Source: a virus. Taken from it: 64,000 nt of DNA. This document shows positions 16,084 to 25,300 of the stretch, piece by piece. Within the stretch, counting starts at the first letter, position 1. Each line of letters opens with the position of its first letter. The position numbers were made by a program, and so were the translations under genes. The notes under the pieces were generated by a model. It was not told where the DNA came from, did not search any database, and was given only the letters and a program-made list of their open reading frames with translations. The stretch spans positions 1-64,000 of the IMG/VR virus record IMGVR_UViG_3300023179_006727; one strand, written 5' to 3'.

Positions 16084-17604
16084 TTAAGTTATCAATGGAT
16101 CATAATCAAACGCAACGAATGGAGTTTGTGTATTTAAACTAAATGCATCAAATTCCTTAAATGGTAAATCTATGGTACTAGCAGCTACAATAGTTAATGT
16201 TAATGGTTCTGAACCCGAATTTGAATAAGCATCAAGTGCTTGAACAGTAAAAGAAGCAATAGTCGGTGATGATGGTGTACCACTTAATACACCACCTGAT
16301 GATAAAGATAAACCTGCAGGAAGTGAGCCTGATATCACTGACCACGTGTAAGGAGCAGTTCCTCCGCTTGCAGTAAATGTTTGAGAATATGAAGTTCCTT
16401 CTTCACCATTACTCAATGTTGTTGGTGATATAGTTATTGTCGCTCCACTAATAGTTAATGATAACGATTGTGTACCTGTATATCCAAATGAGTCCATTGC
16501 TTGAATCACAAAGTTAGCAGTAGTCCCTGATAGTGGTGTACCACTTAATACACCACCCGATGATAAAGCTAAACCTGCAGGAAGTGAACCTGATACCACT
16601 GACCACGTGTAAGGAGCAGTTCCTCCACTTGCGGTAAATGTTTGAGAATATGAAATTCCTGCAGTACCATTGCTCAATGATGTTGGTGATATAGTTATTG
16701 TGGGAACCGCTCCTCCACCTGACCACCCTGCACCTGAAAAAGATACAGTTGCAATACCCCATGAGTCTTGAACTAAACCACGGAAAGGAGGTTTACGTAC
16801 TAAAACAGAAACTGTAAATGTACCTGTTACAACATCTGCCCATATATTTGTATGATTATCCCTAAAAGTAGTGGTAAATACTAAACGATCTGTTCCTTGT
16901 CCACTTACATCAACGGTTAATGTATTACTTGAATATGCACCACTTCCCGATCCACTATACATTCTACCTGCACTATCATAAAAACCAAAATTAGAACTAG
17001 CTGTACCACCACTACTCATCGCTTGTACCCACATCGTACCTGCGTTTGAGCATACTGTTGCCCAATTTAAATTTTGTTGAGAACCACCACCACTATAACT
17101 TATTTGAAGATTTACTCGACCACCCGCATTAAAAAAGTATCTTGCTGCATCAGAACTAGTCCACAAAACAGTCGCTATGTTTTGTATTTGTGGTTTTGCA
17201 GGTGTACCCCATGTTTGAACATAATTACTAGAAGCTAATGTTTGATCAGTAAATTGTGTATAGTCCCCAAATCTATTTTCTGTACCACTAGTATCACATA
17301 ATGTATTCATGTTTGAATCAAATGTTGATAACCAAGTTATTAAATCATATGTTACAGGTACAGTAATGCCTGCACTTGCTCCATTTTCATGCGTAGAAAT
17401 ATTGTTTAATGTAGTTACAAGTGATGCCCATTCAACAGGACTACCTGAAATTCCTGCTTCAATAAGTTCACCAACTGTTACTGTGCCAAGTGATGGCTGT
17501 CCCCAACCAAAATTACCACTACCTGTACTCCACACATTATTAATAGTAGATAATCTAGTGTTATAATCATTTGCTTGAATTAAACCGCCAACATTGTAAG
17601 TCAT
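16084..17604 (-). CDS. Tail fibre protein with two Ig-like (He_PIG-type) repeats
   Basis: The 506-residue product has an N-terminal region of about 290 residues that is homologous to the start of the 643-residue protein just upstream (shared W-G-Q-P, T-L-N-N-I-S-T-H-E, A-R-Y-F-F-N-A-G-G-R, D-N-H-T-N-x-W-A-D). Two tandem Ig-like domains of about 84 residues follow, each with S-L-P-A-G-L and S-G-G-V-L-S-G-T-P, the signature of putative Ig (He_PIG) modules. A short C-terminal tail closes it. Ig-like domains in phage tails usually help bind cell surfaces. It starts two bases after the upstream stop. A fragment of its 3' end is duplicated at 14893-15013. Confidence 0.75.
   Translation of the reverse strand: MTYNVGGLIQANDYNTRLSTINNVWSTGSGNFGWGQPSLGTVTVGELIEAGISGSPVEWASLVTTLNNISTHENGASAGITVPVTYDLITWLSTFDSNMNTLCDTSGTENRFGDYTQFTDQTLASSNYVQTWGTPAKPQIQNIATVLWTSSDAARYFFNAGGRVNLQISYSGGGSQQNLNWATVCSNAGTMWVQAMSSGGTASSNFGFYDSAGRMYSGSGSGAYSSNTLTVDVSGQGTDRLVFTTTFRDNHTNIWADVVTGTFTVSVLVRKPPFRGLVQDSWGIATVSFSGAGWSGGGAVPTITISPTSLSNGTAGISYSQTFTASGGTAPYTWSVVSGSLPAGLALSSGGVLSGTPLSGTTANFVIQAMDSFGYTGTQSLSLTISGATITISPTTLSNGEEGTSYSQTFTASGGTAPYTWSVISGSLPAGLSLSSGGVLSGTPSSPTIASFTVQALDAYSNSGSEPLTLTIVAASTIDLPFKEFDAFSLNTQTPFVAFDYDPLIT
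16190..16705 (-). repeat. Tandem ~250-bp Ig-like coding repeats
   Basis: Two adjacent copies encode the Ig-like domains of the fibre. They stay close at the DNA level; for example, the block ccacgtgtaaggagcagttc occurs in both. The similarity suggests a recent duplication or ongoing exchange between them. Confidence 0.7.
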
Positions 17605-17605
17605 T

Positions 17606-19537
17606 TTAAGGAGTTCCTACGTTCAATGTTGGGTATGCTCTATTAGATCCCCAAATGATACGGACAATGCCTGGTGCGCCCCACATACCGTTACCTGGGT
17701 TATAGTCAAGGTTGGGGAAAGCAGATAAATCTAATACACCCCCTGCGCCACCTCCACCAAAAAGTCCACCATTATAAAATTGGGTATTATCTCTTGGGTC
17801 TGTATATGATAAATCTCTTCCATAATTGACTTGATTTCCATTTGTCCCACCTGCGAAGCCATGAGATCCACTACCATGTGCACTGCCACCCCCACCCCCT
17901 GCAGCACCATTGGTTGTTTGACCTAGATAACCAACTCCTCCACCACTACCACCTAAAGGAACATAGCCAGCAGTGCCTACAGTTCCTGTAAATGCTCCAC
18001 CCCCACCACCTCCACCTTGACCTGCAGTAGGTTGGATGGCTGTGGTTGTCCATGATGCACCATTACCACCTGAACCTGAGTATCCTGCTGCACCACCTCC
18101 ACCACCCCCACGTTGGTTAGCATTAGGTGATCCTAAACCACCATCCCCACCTTTTTGAAATCCAAAAGTACCATAACCTTGAGGGAATCCATTTATTTGA
18201 TAGAATGAGCTACCTTTTCCTAAACTAGGGTCGATGGATCCCGAACTACCACCTTCACCACCTGCTATAAGAAGTGTACCCTTCGCACCATTATTAATAT
18301 TGAGTAAAACACCACCACCTCGATCACCTGCACCTTCGCCTGACAATGCGGGGTGTCCTGCATATAATCCCACGAGCATAAATACATCCCCAGGCGCCAC
18401 AGGTATATCATTTACCCATAACATAGACCCTCCACCTCCCCCTTGTCCATTACGAGTTGAAGTTGCTGCCCCTCCGCCTCCACCACCTGATATCATAATT
18501 ACACAAACTGATGAGACACCACTTGGAACAGTCCAAAAAAGGTTAACGTTCTGAGGATTTATAGGGTTTCGTGCTTGACCATAAAATGTAATACTGCTAG
18601 GTTGTCCTCCTCCTCCGCTTGTTCCACCACCCCCTCCAGGCGTTGGTACCGCAGGAGTAGATGATGCTACAAAATTTGGAACAACAATATTAGGTTGGCC
18701 CCAAGAATTTATAGCCATTCCATTCATGGTAGGATTACGTACAAGTACAGTTACTGTAAAAACACCTGTAACATTATCTGCCCATACATTAGTGTGATTA
18801 TCATTTAAGTTTATAGCAAAGCTTAAAGAATTTGTACCTTGTCCTGCTACGTCAACAGTTAATGTATTACTCGAATATGCACCTGAACCACTTGCGCTAT
18901 ACATGCGGCCTGGGGATTGGTAATAACCACAACTACCTGATGCTGTTCCGCCAACTGATTGTGCTTGTAACCACATGGTACCTGCATTTGCACATAATGT
19001 TGCCCAATTATTATCTTGTGGGGTACCACTACCACCATTATATGATATAGTGATGTTTATTCTTCCACCTGCATTAAAAAAATATCTTGCTGCGTTAGCG
19101 TTTGCCCATGTTATGGTAGCTGTAGTACCTAATGTTGCGTTCCAAGGTTGAGAATATGATCCACGAACAGGAGCTAAATCTGAAAATTGTGTATAATTAC
19201 CAAAACGATTATTAGTTGCACCTGTATCACATAATTGATTTATTGTAGTATCTAATTGATTAAGCCAAGCAACAATGTTTCCTGTTATGGGTGGTGTTAT
19301 TGATGTTGCTCCACCTACTTCATGTGTCGATATATTATTTAAAGTTTGTATCAACGTACCCCATTGCTCAGGATTAGTCGTTAAACCTGCAGTAACTGTT
19401 CCACCAACTGTAACAGAAGATAAGGCAGGTTGTCCCCAACCATAACTTCCACTGCCTGTGCCCCAAACATTTTCTACTAAAGTTTCACGGCTATTATAGT
19501 CCGCAGCAGCAACTAAACCATACTGAACATAAGTCAT
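17606..19537 (-). CDS. Tail fibre/adhesin with glycine-rich C-terminal domain
   Basis: The 643-residue protein shares its first 290 residues with the next gene downstream. It then switches through a Gly/Pro linker to a domain of about 300 residues with many G4-G7 runs, ending near G-I-V-R-I-I-W-G. Poly-glycine sandwiches of this kind form the receptor-binding tip of T-even gp38-type adhesins, so a host-recognition tip is likely. The similarity is compositional and architectural, not a detected homology. The shared base and distinct tips of the two tandem genes suggest alternative or co-assembled fibres. Confidence 0.7.
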   Translation of the reverse strand: MTYVQYGLVAAADYNSRETLVENVWGTGSGSYGWGQPALSSVTVGGTVTAGLTTNPEQWGTLIQTLNNISTHEVGGATSITPPITGNIVAWLNQLDTTINQLCDTGATNNRFGNYTQFSDLAPVRGSYSQPWNATLGTTATITWANANAARYFFNAGGRINITISYNGGSGTPQDNNWATLCANAGTMWLQAQSVGGTASGSCGYYQSPGRMYSASGSGAYSSNTLTVDVAGQGTNSLSFAINLNDNHTNVWADNVTGVFTVTVLVRNPTMNGMAINSWGQPNIVVPNFVASSTPAVPTPGGGGGTSGGGGQPSSITFYGQARNPINPQNVNLFWTVPSGVSSVCVIMISGGGGGGAATSTRNGQGGGGGSMLWVNDIPVAPGDVFMLVGLYAGHPALSGEGAGDRGGGVLLNINNGAKGTLLIAGGEGGSSGSIDPSLGKGSSFYQINGFPQGYGTFGFQKGGDGGLGSPNANQRGGGGGGAAGYSGSGGNGASWTTTAIQPTAGQGGGGGGGAFTGTVGTAGYVPLGGSGGGVGYLGQTTNGAAGGGGGSAHGSGSHGFAGGTNGNQVNYGRDLSYTDPRDNTQFYNGGLFGGGGAGGVLDLSAFPNLDYNPGNGMWGAPGIVRIIWGSNRAYPTLNVGTP

Positions 19538-19548
19538 TTAGCCCACCA

Positions 19549-21516
19549 TTAACTTAATTTAGCATTAACCGCTGCTAAAACTCTTCCGAATTCTTCAGTA
19601 ATTTTATTTTCTAATGCTCGCCCAATAGTATTAAAACTATTTGCTTCTCCTTTTTTAGCTGCTCGTGCATAACCATTTCCTGCACTAACTAGACGATCAC
19701 CTTTTTTAATCTTTCCAAATACTTTAACTTGTACTCTACCTGCTAATGCAACTGCAGGATGTGTTGAGCAATTACCTGCTGCACCATTCATTAAATAAGC
19801 AGCAGTATTACTAATTACACCAAATACGTTTTCACTAGCATCTTCACGTACTGCAGTAATTTCTTTTTCACCACCCAATTCAACAACTGTACCTGCATCA
19901 TAACTGAAATCACTCTCGAATCGTTCTGCCAAGTCAGCGTATGTTGCTTGTAAATTAGAACCTGCTGTCAATGTCCATGTACCTGTCATAGATCCCGCAG
20001 TAGCAGCACTTCCTGTTGTAATCGCAGGGGTTGTAATACCATACTGAAATGTTGCCGCATTAGCAGTTGTACTATTTCTAATAATTGCAGGTTGAACCGA
20101 ATTACTAGATCCGTATGCAAAAATCAACTCTGCTGATCCACCTGTTCCACTACGATAAATTTGCCCATCATCAATAATGTTGTTAAAAGAAACTATACCT
20201 GTTCTAGAAAATAATGAATTACCTGATAAGTTAGCAGCAGAATAAATGTTGCCTGCCGCACCAATACTACCTTGTACTTGCAATGCACCGTACCCAGGTA
20301 AACCAAACAAATATGTCGTGCTTTGAGCATTTACAGTGTCTGTTCCACGAATCATAGCATAATTATTTGATAAACCTGTTCCTAAATTTAAATTTGCTAA
20401 TATTCTAGCCCCACCTTGTAAATTAAATGCTCCACTTGTTGCACTACTGTTCGAATCATTTGTTCCATAAACTGTAAGCACTGCAGCAGTATTTGTTGCT
20501 CCTGTTCCACCTGTAGTTGTAACGTCTGCTCCAACAATAACATTACCTCTTGTTAGTACTGCATTATTACTATAGATGTTTGGACCCATTGATACTGCAG
20601 GTACACCACCAACTTGTATAAGAACAGGTCCTTGTGATACACTATTTGACCCATAACCACCTTGAAGTAAAATATTACTACTAGTAGTATTCAATGTTAT
20701 GGTATTTGCGCCTGTCGATACACTAAACGACCCAGGCCCACTAAACGTCATCTGACCTGCTTGCACAGAAAAGATATTACCACCACTTATAGCAACATTC
20801 ATTTGTGATGATACAATATTTGCATTAGAACCAATCGAAATATTACTATTAGCAATTGATGGTGGTACAATAAATAAATTACCTTGTACTGTTAAATTTG
20901 CTTCTGTGGTTTCTGTATAAGTTAAATAACTTGCTCCTACTGCCACAGAATTTGAATTTGTATAAATTACAGCATTAGTGCTACCACCAACAATTAGGTT
21001 ACCTGTAACATTTCCTGATAAAGTACCTACAATGTTGCCACCAACATGTAAATTACCACCAATACCTACCCCACCTACAACTGTTATTGCGCCTGTAACG
21101 GTTGATGTAGCAGCAGTATTGTTCGTGACTTGAAGAGGACCGTCAAATCGACTATTACCTGTTACATAAATCCATCCATTGGTTGTAACATTACCATCAA
21201 AAATAGGGTTATTAGGATCACCATCTGTTGTTAGAATACTTGTCCATGTGCTAGAGAAACCTGGGCCACCATCGGTTAAAGCTACACTTAATACATTGGA
21301 TGTAGGACTAAACCAAAGTTGACCTGTTAAACTATTCAATGGTGCGTTTGCACTACTAAAATTTTCTAATAAATGAACAAAATTTGTATCTAGAAACTGT
21401 CCATACCCATTGTAATTACGCCCAGGTAACTGCAACGTCGAGTATGCTTGACTTATCGTACCATCAGGTATAGTTGTTAATAAGTTTCCATCTGTCTTTA
21501 AAATTTGATATGCCAT
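19549..21516 (-). CDS. Tail fibre/spike-like protein, 655 residues
   Basis: The N-terminus (G-R-N-Y-N-G-Y-G-Q, N-S-L-T-G-Q-L-W-F) resembles the attachment region of T4-type phage fibres. The middle is a long Asn/Gly/Ser/Val-rich beta-repeat region with G-G-N-I-type strands. The C-terminal 130 residues, starting D-L-A-E-R-F and containing a Y-D-A-G-T-V-V segment, look like the terminal region found on several phage fibres and spikes, which may act in trimerisation or self-processing. A GATAAATA box and a weak CGGAAA ribosome binding site precede the ATG. The exact fibre identity (long or short) cannot be decided. Confidence 0.65.
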   Translation of the reverse strand: MAYQILKTDGNLLTTIPDGTISQAYSTLQLPGRNYNGYGQFLDTNFVHLLENFSSANAPLNSLTGQLWFSPTSNVLSVALTDGGPGFSSTWTSILTTDGDPNNPIFDGNVTTNGWIYVTGNSRFDGPLQVTNNTAATSTVTGAITVVGGVGIGGNLHVGGNIVGTLSGNVTGNLIVGGSTNAVIYTNSNSVAVGASYLTYTETTEANLTVQGNLFIVPPSIANSNISIGSNANIVSSQMNVAISGGNIFSVQAGQMTFSGPGSFSVSTGANTITLNTTSSNILLQGGYGSNSVSQGPVLIQVGGVPAVSMGPNIYSNNAVLTRGNVIVGADVTTTGGTGATNTAAVLTVYGTNDSNSSATSGAFNLQGGARILANLNLGTGLSNNYAMIRGTDTVNAQSTTYLFGLPGYGALQVQGSIGAAGNIYSAANLSGNSLFSRTGIVSFNNIIDDGQIYRSGTGGSAELIFAYGSSNSVQPAIIRNSTTANAATFQYGITTPAITTGSAATAGSMTGTWTLTAGSNLQATYADLAERFESDFSYDAGTVVELGGEKEITAVREDASENVFGVISNTAAYLMNGAAGNCSTHPAVALAGRVQVKVFGKIKKGDRLVSAGNGYARAAKKGEANSFNTIGRALENKITEEFGRVLAAVNAKLS

Positions 21517-21538
21517 ATTCTAATTTCCGTGTTAAAAT

Positions 21539-21546
21539 TATTTATC
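21539..21546 (-). promoter_or_regulatory. Late promoter-like box GATAAATA
   Basis: The minus-strand box overlaps the stop of the 205-residue gene (A-TGA-TAAATA) and lies 22 bases before the fibre ATG at 21516. Overlap of late boxes with the preceding stop is repeated at gp6. Confidence 0.45.
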
Positions 21547-22162
21547 ATATGGTTACTAAGTTAGTTAAGGTCTGTATTCTAACCGTATAATCAATTTGAA
21601 TCTGACGATTTAACGCTTTTTGCACAGGATGAAAAATAGCATGACTTAATAATTTAGTATTAATCGCACCTGTACTGTCTGTACCATAATTTGCCAATAA
21701 ACCCAATTCATCAAATACGTATAACCCATCATTATTGGTCGCATTGTCAAATGCCTGTTGACCTGCAGGTTCACCGTAATCTAATAAACATTGTACTAAA
21801 ATGTCTGTATAAACTTTACCATTAACATGACTTACAATCATTCTATTACGTGCTGCATTAATATTTGTAGACAATGTATCATCAACAATTTTTTGATAGG
21901 TTTGATTATATAATGAAGCATTTTGGCCCGTAGTGTTTGGTGGCAAATATGTAATAATACCCGTTTCATCAACACTAGCTCCACCATTACCAAAAGCCAT
22001 CTGATAAATGCTACCGTAACCACGATCACTCAAAGTATATGCCATTGCCTCACTCATATTTTCATAGTGAATAGCATTTTTAGTGTCTAGTAATATTTCA
22101 CCATTACTTAAATCACTTATCTTTATAAATCCTTGAATTTGTATCGTTAGCATATCACTCAT
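21545..22162 (-). CDS. Conserved virion structural protein, 205 residues
   Basis: The protein has an N-terminal segment G-F-I-K-I-S-D-L-S-N-G-E-I-L followed by N-A-I-H-Y-E-N-M-S, a combination I associate with small structural proteins of T4-type phages. No enzymatic motif is present. It lies between the giant protein and the fibre genes and is preceded by AATGGAAA as a ribosome binding site. The I-K-I-x-D motif also appears in the 48-residue product encoded just upstream. It may connect baseplate and fibres, but that is only inferred from position. Confidence 0.6.
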   Translation of the reverse strand: MSDMLTIQIQGFIKISDLSNGEILLDTKNAIHYENMSEAMAYTLSDRGYGSIYQMAFGNGGASVDETGIITYLPPNTTGQNASLYNQTYQKIVDDTLSTNINAARNRMIVSHVNGKVYTDILVQCLLDYGEPAGQQAFDNATNNDGLYVFDELGLLANYGTDSTGAINTKLLSHAIFHPVQKALNRQIQIDYTVRIQTLTNLVTI

Positions 22163-22174
22163 TTGTTTTTTCCA

Positions 22175-22321
22175 TTAATCACACCTTTTTTGAACAAACG
22201 TTTGTTTAGTCTGTGGATCAAAAATTTTTAAAGAAGTCATAAAATAGAAACCTCCCGTTTCATTAGGCTTTTTTTCTATTTTTTCTACTTTGTGAGGCTT
22301 ATTTTCTTCTTTTTTATCCAT
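22175..22321 (-). CDS. Small protein, 48 residues
   Basis: This short frame begins M-D-K-K-E-E-N-K, has a Lys/Glu-rich N-terminal half, and ends with G-G-F-Y-F-M-T-S-L-K-I-F-D and a V-Q-K-R-C-D tail. The second half resembles the N-terminal motif of the 205-residue product (I-K-I-x-D, then a short gap, then a basic end). A GATAAATA box lies seven bases upstream of the ATG, and the gene fills the gap between the giant gene and the 205-residue gene. These points support a real gene. Its function is unknown. Confidence 0.6.
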   Translation of the reverse strand: MDKKEENKPHKVEKIEKKPNETGGFYFMTSLKIFDPQTKQTFVQKRCD

Positions 22322-22327
22322 ATTTTA

Positions 22328-22335
22328 TATTTATC
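22328..22335 (-). promoter_or_regulatory. Late promoter-like box GATAAATA
   Basis: The box is on the minus strand, 2 bases past the giant gene's stop (22338) and 6 bases before the ATG at 22321. The very short leader resembles that of the gene at 1625. Confidence 0.45.
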
Positions 22336-22337
22336 TT

Positions 22338-25300
22338 TTAATCATATCCACGTCTTAAGAATTCAGCAGGTGGTGTCTCACTAATTTGTAATGGATTGTT
22401 TCTAGCATCATTCCATAATGAACTATAATACCCACTCCATAATATATTACTTGGTAATGCACTTTTTACTAATGACCCCCTTGGAATTGTTTCATTAGTA
22501 ATAGTACCACCATAACCACGTGATAAACCACTTATACTATTATTTCCAAGAGTAGTATCAAAATACTTAAACTTGATATATTCACCATTAATGACTACAG
22601 TGTTTCCAACATAAACAAGAATTCTTACAGGAGTTCCTAAATCATAGGTTTTATTAACTAAAATACTAAAGTAACTATCAGGTACGTAAGTTGCAATATT
22701 TTCAACTAAATAAGTTCCACCACTACTATACGCAGTATAACTACTTGTATTTAAAGGTATGGTTAAATTATCATCTTGATATAAAGCAAACTGATTAGGT
22801 AAGTAACCTGTTGTTTTTGCATAATATGTCAAACCATTTACTTCATACATACCACCAACATTTTGTAATACTACAGCATCACTATCATTTAAATCATGAT
22901 TGTTTGTTGTAGTAACAATACCCGTAGACGAATTGGAAATATTACTAATATACTTTGTACCAATGATTTCTACTTTACTTACTTGATTTGAAACTAAAAT
23001 AGGATCTTCTACCATTATGGTTGGTAATGCACCTACAACATCATTTCGTTCTATAATATCAAATAAATTAATTACTCTATCAACAAAAATCTTGTCAATA
23101 GGTGGATCTTGTGGATAATATTCACTTACAAAAGTACAATCTGTCGTTGGCACACGCATAACAGTTGGTTGACTGTTTTTGTTTAAATGTATAGTAAAGT
23201 TTTGAGCATTGGGGGAGGCACCTGGGGTCATACTGAGTATGCCAATTTCATCTGTTACAATAATTTCTCTAAAAATCTGAACTTGATTATGAGTTATTAT
23301 AAAGTTACTTTCATCCACCCGATACCCATTAATTGTTATCCATAATCTGCTTTTATCTAAAATTATAAAATCAGGCTGATCTAAAAAGAATATATCTTTA
23401 TTAAAAGCATATCCATTTCCTATAACATTTTCACTACCACTATCAACTAATATAGTAAATGTTGTATTGGTGGGTGTTGATAATACTTCAAATTCACTAC
23501 CAAAACCATTTGATTGATCATAATCAACAGAATTAGTTCTATTAATTATAACTATTTCACCTTCAACAAAACTATGAGCATTTACTGTCGTTACTGTTGC
23601 AACAGTTCCCGAAACAATAATACTACTAATAGAATTAACTTTAGCACCGACAATACCTAATGTACTTAAACTTTGTTGTGCAGTGCGATTAAATGATGTT
23701 ACAGTAATTAAATCACCTGTATTTTGAATTGGAATATTTAATGTTAACGATGCTGAACCTGTTGCATGGTTATAAACAATGTCATAAGGATCACTTACGT
23801 TCGTATTGTCAATGTATATAATGTCAATATAATCTCCAACATTAGGTGGTGTAATAAATGTAACATAAGGTATATCATTAGAGTCATAAGTTACTGTATA
23901 ATCAACCAAATATTGCTGCACTACACCATTAATAGATGGTACCAATTCACCTAGTACATTGCTAGCAGGATTAAATCCATAAACCTGAGTAGCATTTGTT
24001 GGGTTACCTGCAAGATTTGTATAAGCTAAATAAATAGCTCCATGTTGGCCTACCGTAATTGTTTCGTTAGTTACTAATACTAATTCACCATAGATACTAT
24101 ATTCAATATATGCACTAACACGTATTCCTGTCCAAGTAGTCGCCGCCCCTGTAATTTCATAAATTAACGAAGTAAATGGCGCAATTTGATCAAAATCACC
24201 TACTGCGTAAAATGCAGGATTTCCACTTGCTTTATAGTCAGAATTATAAGCAATTTTATTAAAAGGAGTAGTAGATGGTAGTGATGTATCAATTCCTGTT
24301 ATACTAAAAGTAGAAGTTATTGTTCCTCCAACATAATTAATGTCATAACCATATGCCCATGGTTGACCATTATATGTCACTGCATTGTTTTGTCCAACTA
24401 CAATGATATAACCTGTTGCTCTATCAAAATCAACACTGCGCATAGATCCAATATTATCAAAACTTGAGTTAAAAGGAACAATCGTTACTGTAGTTAATGC
24501 TGAATCAATTAATGCTATAACACCATTTACTTGGTTAGTTAAACCCAAATATGATGTATCTGATGGTAATGGAGCACGTGCATTTGGTAAATTATTACAA
24601 TCGCCTATAATTACAAATGTAGAACTTATGCTATTAAAAATAATTTGCCTAAAATTATATTCATGGGTTGTTTCTTGTGTATTATAAGAAATCGGAATAT
24701 TAGGTTGAGTTAATCCTGAATTCCAAATTACACCGTTACTTGTTTTTAATATTTGTCTAGCTGCCCCAACAGCAACAAAACTTGAATTGCTTGCACTATA
24801 AATAATTGAATATAAATCTTCAGCAGTTGGTGGTGATTGTAATTGCCAACCAACTCGTAAATTATGTGCATTGACAATATTAGCTATTGACATTGTAATT
24901 ACAGTGCCATTATTTCCAACAATAACAAATACGCCATTTCCTACAGCAATACTAGTAAGATTTTCAGTAGTTACAGCTATTTGTGGCACCCAATCCAAAG
25001 GATTATCAAAATCATCAATGTTAATAATGATAGTACCGTTATTACCAACTGCCACATAATATGTATATACTACAGATGCTATAGTTACTGTGCCTGTTGT
25101 TATATCATTAATTGCACTTGTTAGAGATAATGGTATTGGAGCTACATAACTTGAAGAACCATTACTAATATACACTCTGCGTAATTCATCAAGCAATCTT
25201 TTACCATTAATTTCAACTACTGCATTAGTTTCATTAGTATCTCCTGTAAATACAGGATCACCAATAAAATTAGTTAAAGGTATTATTTGACTAATTGGTT

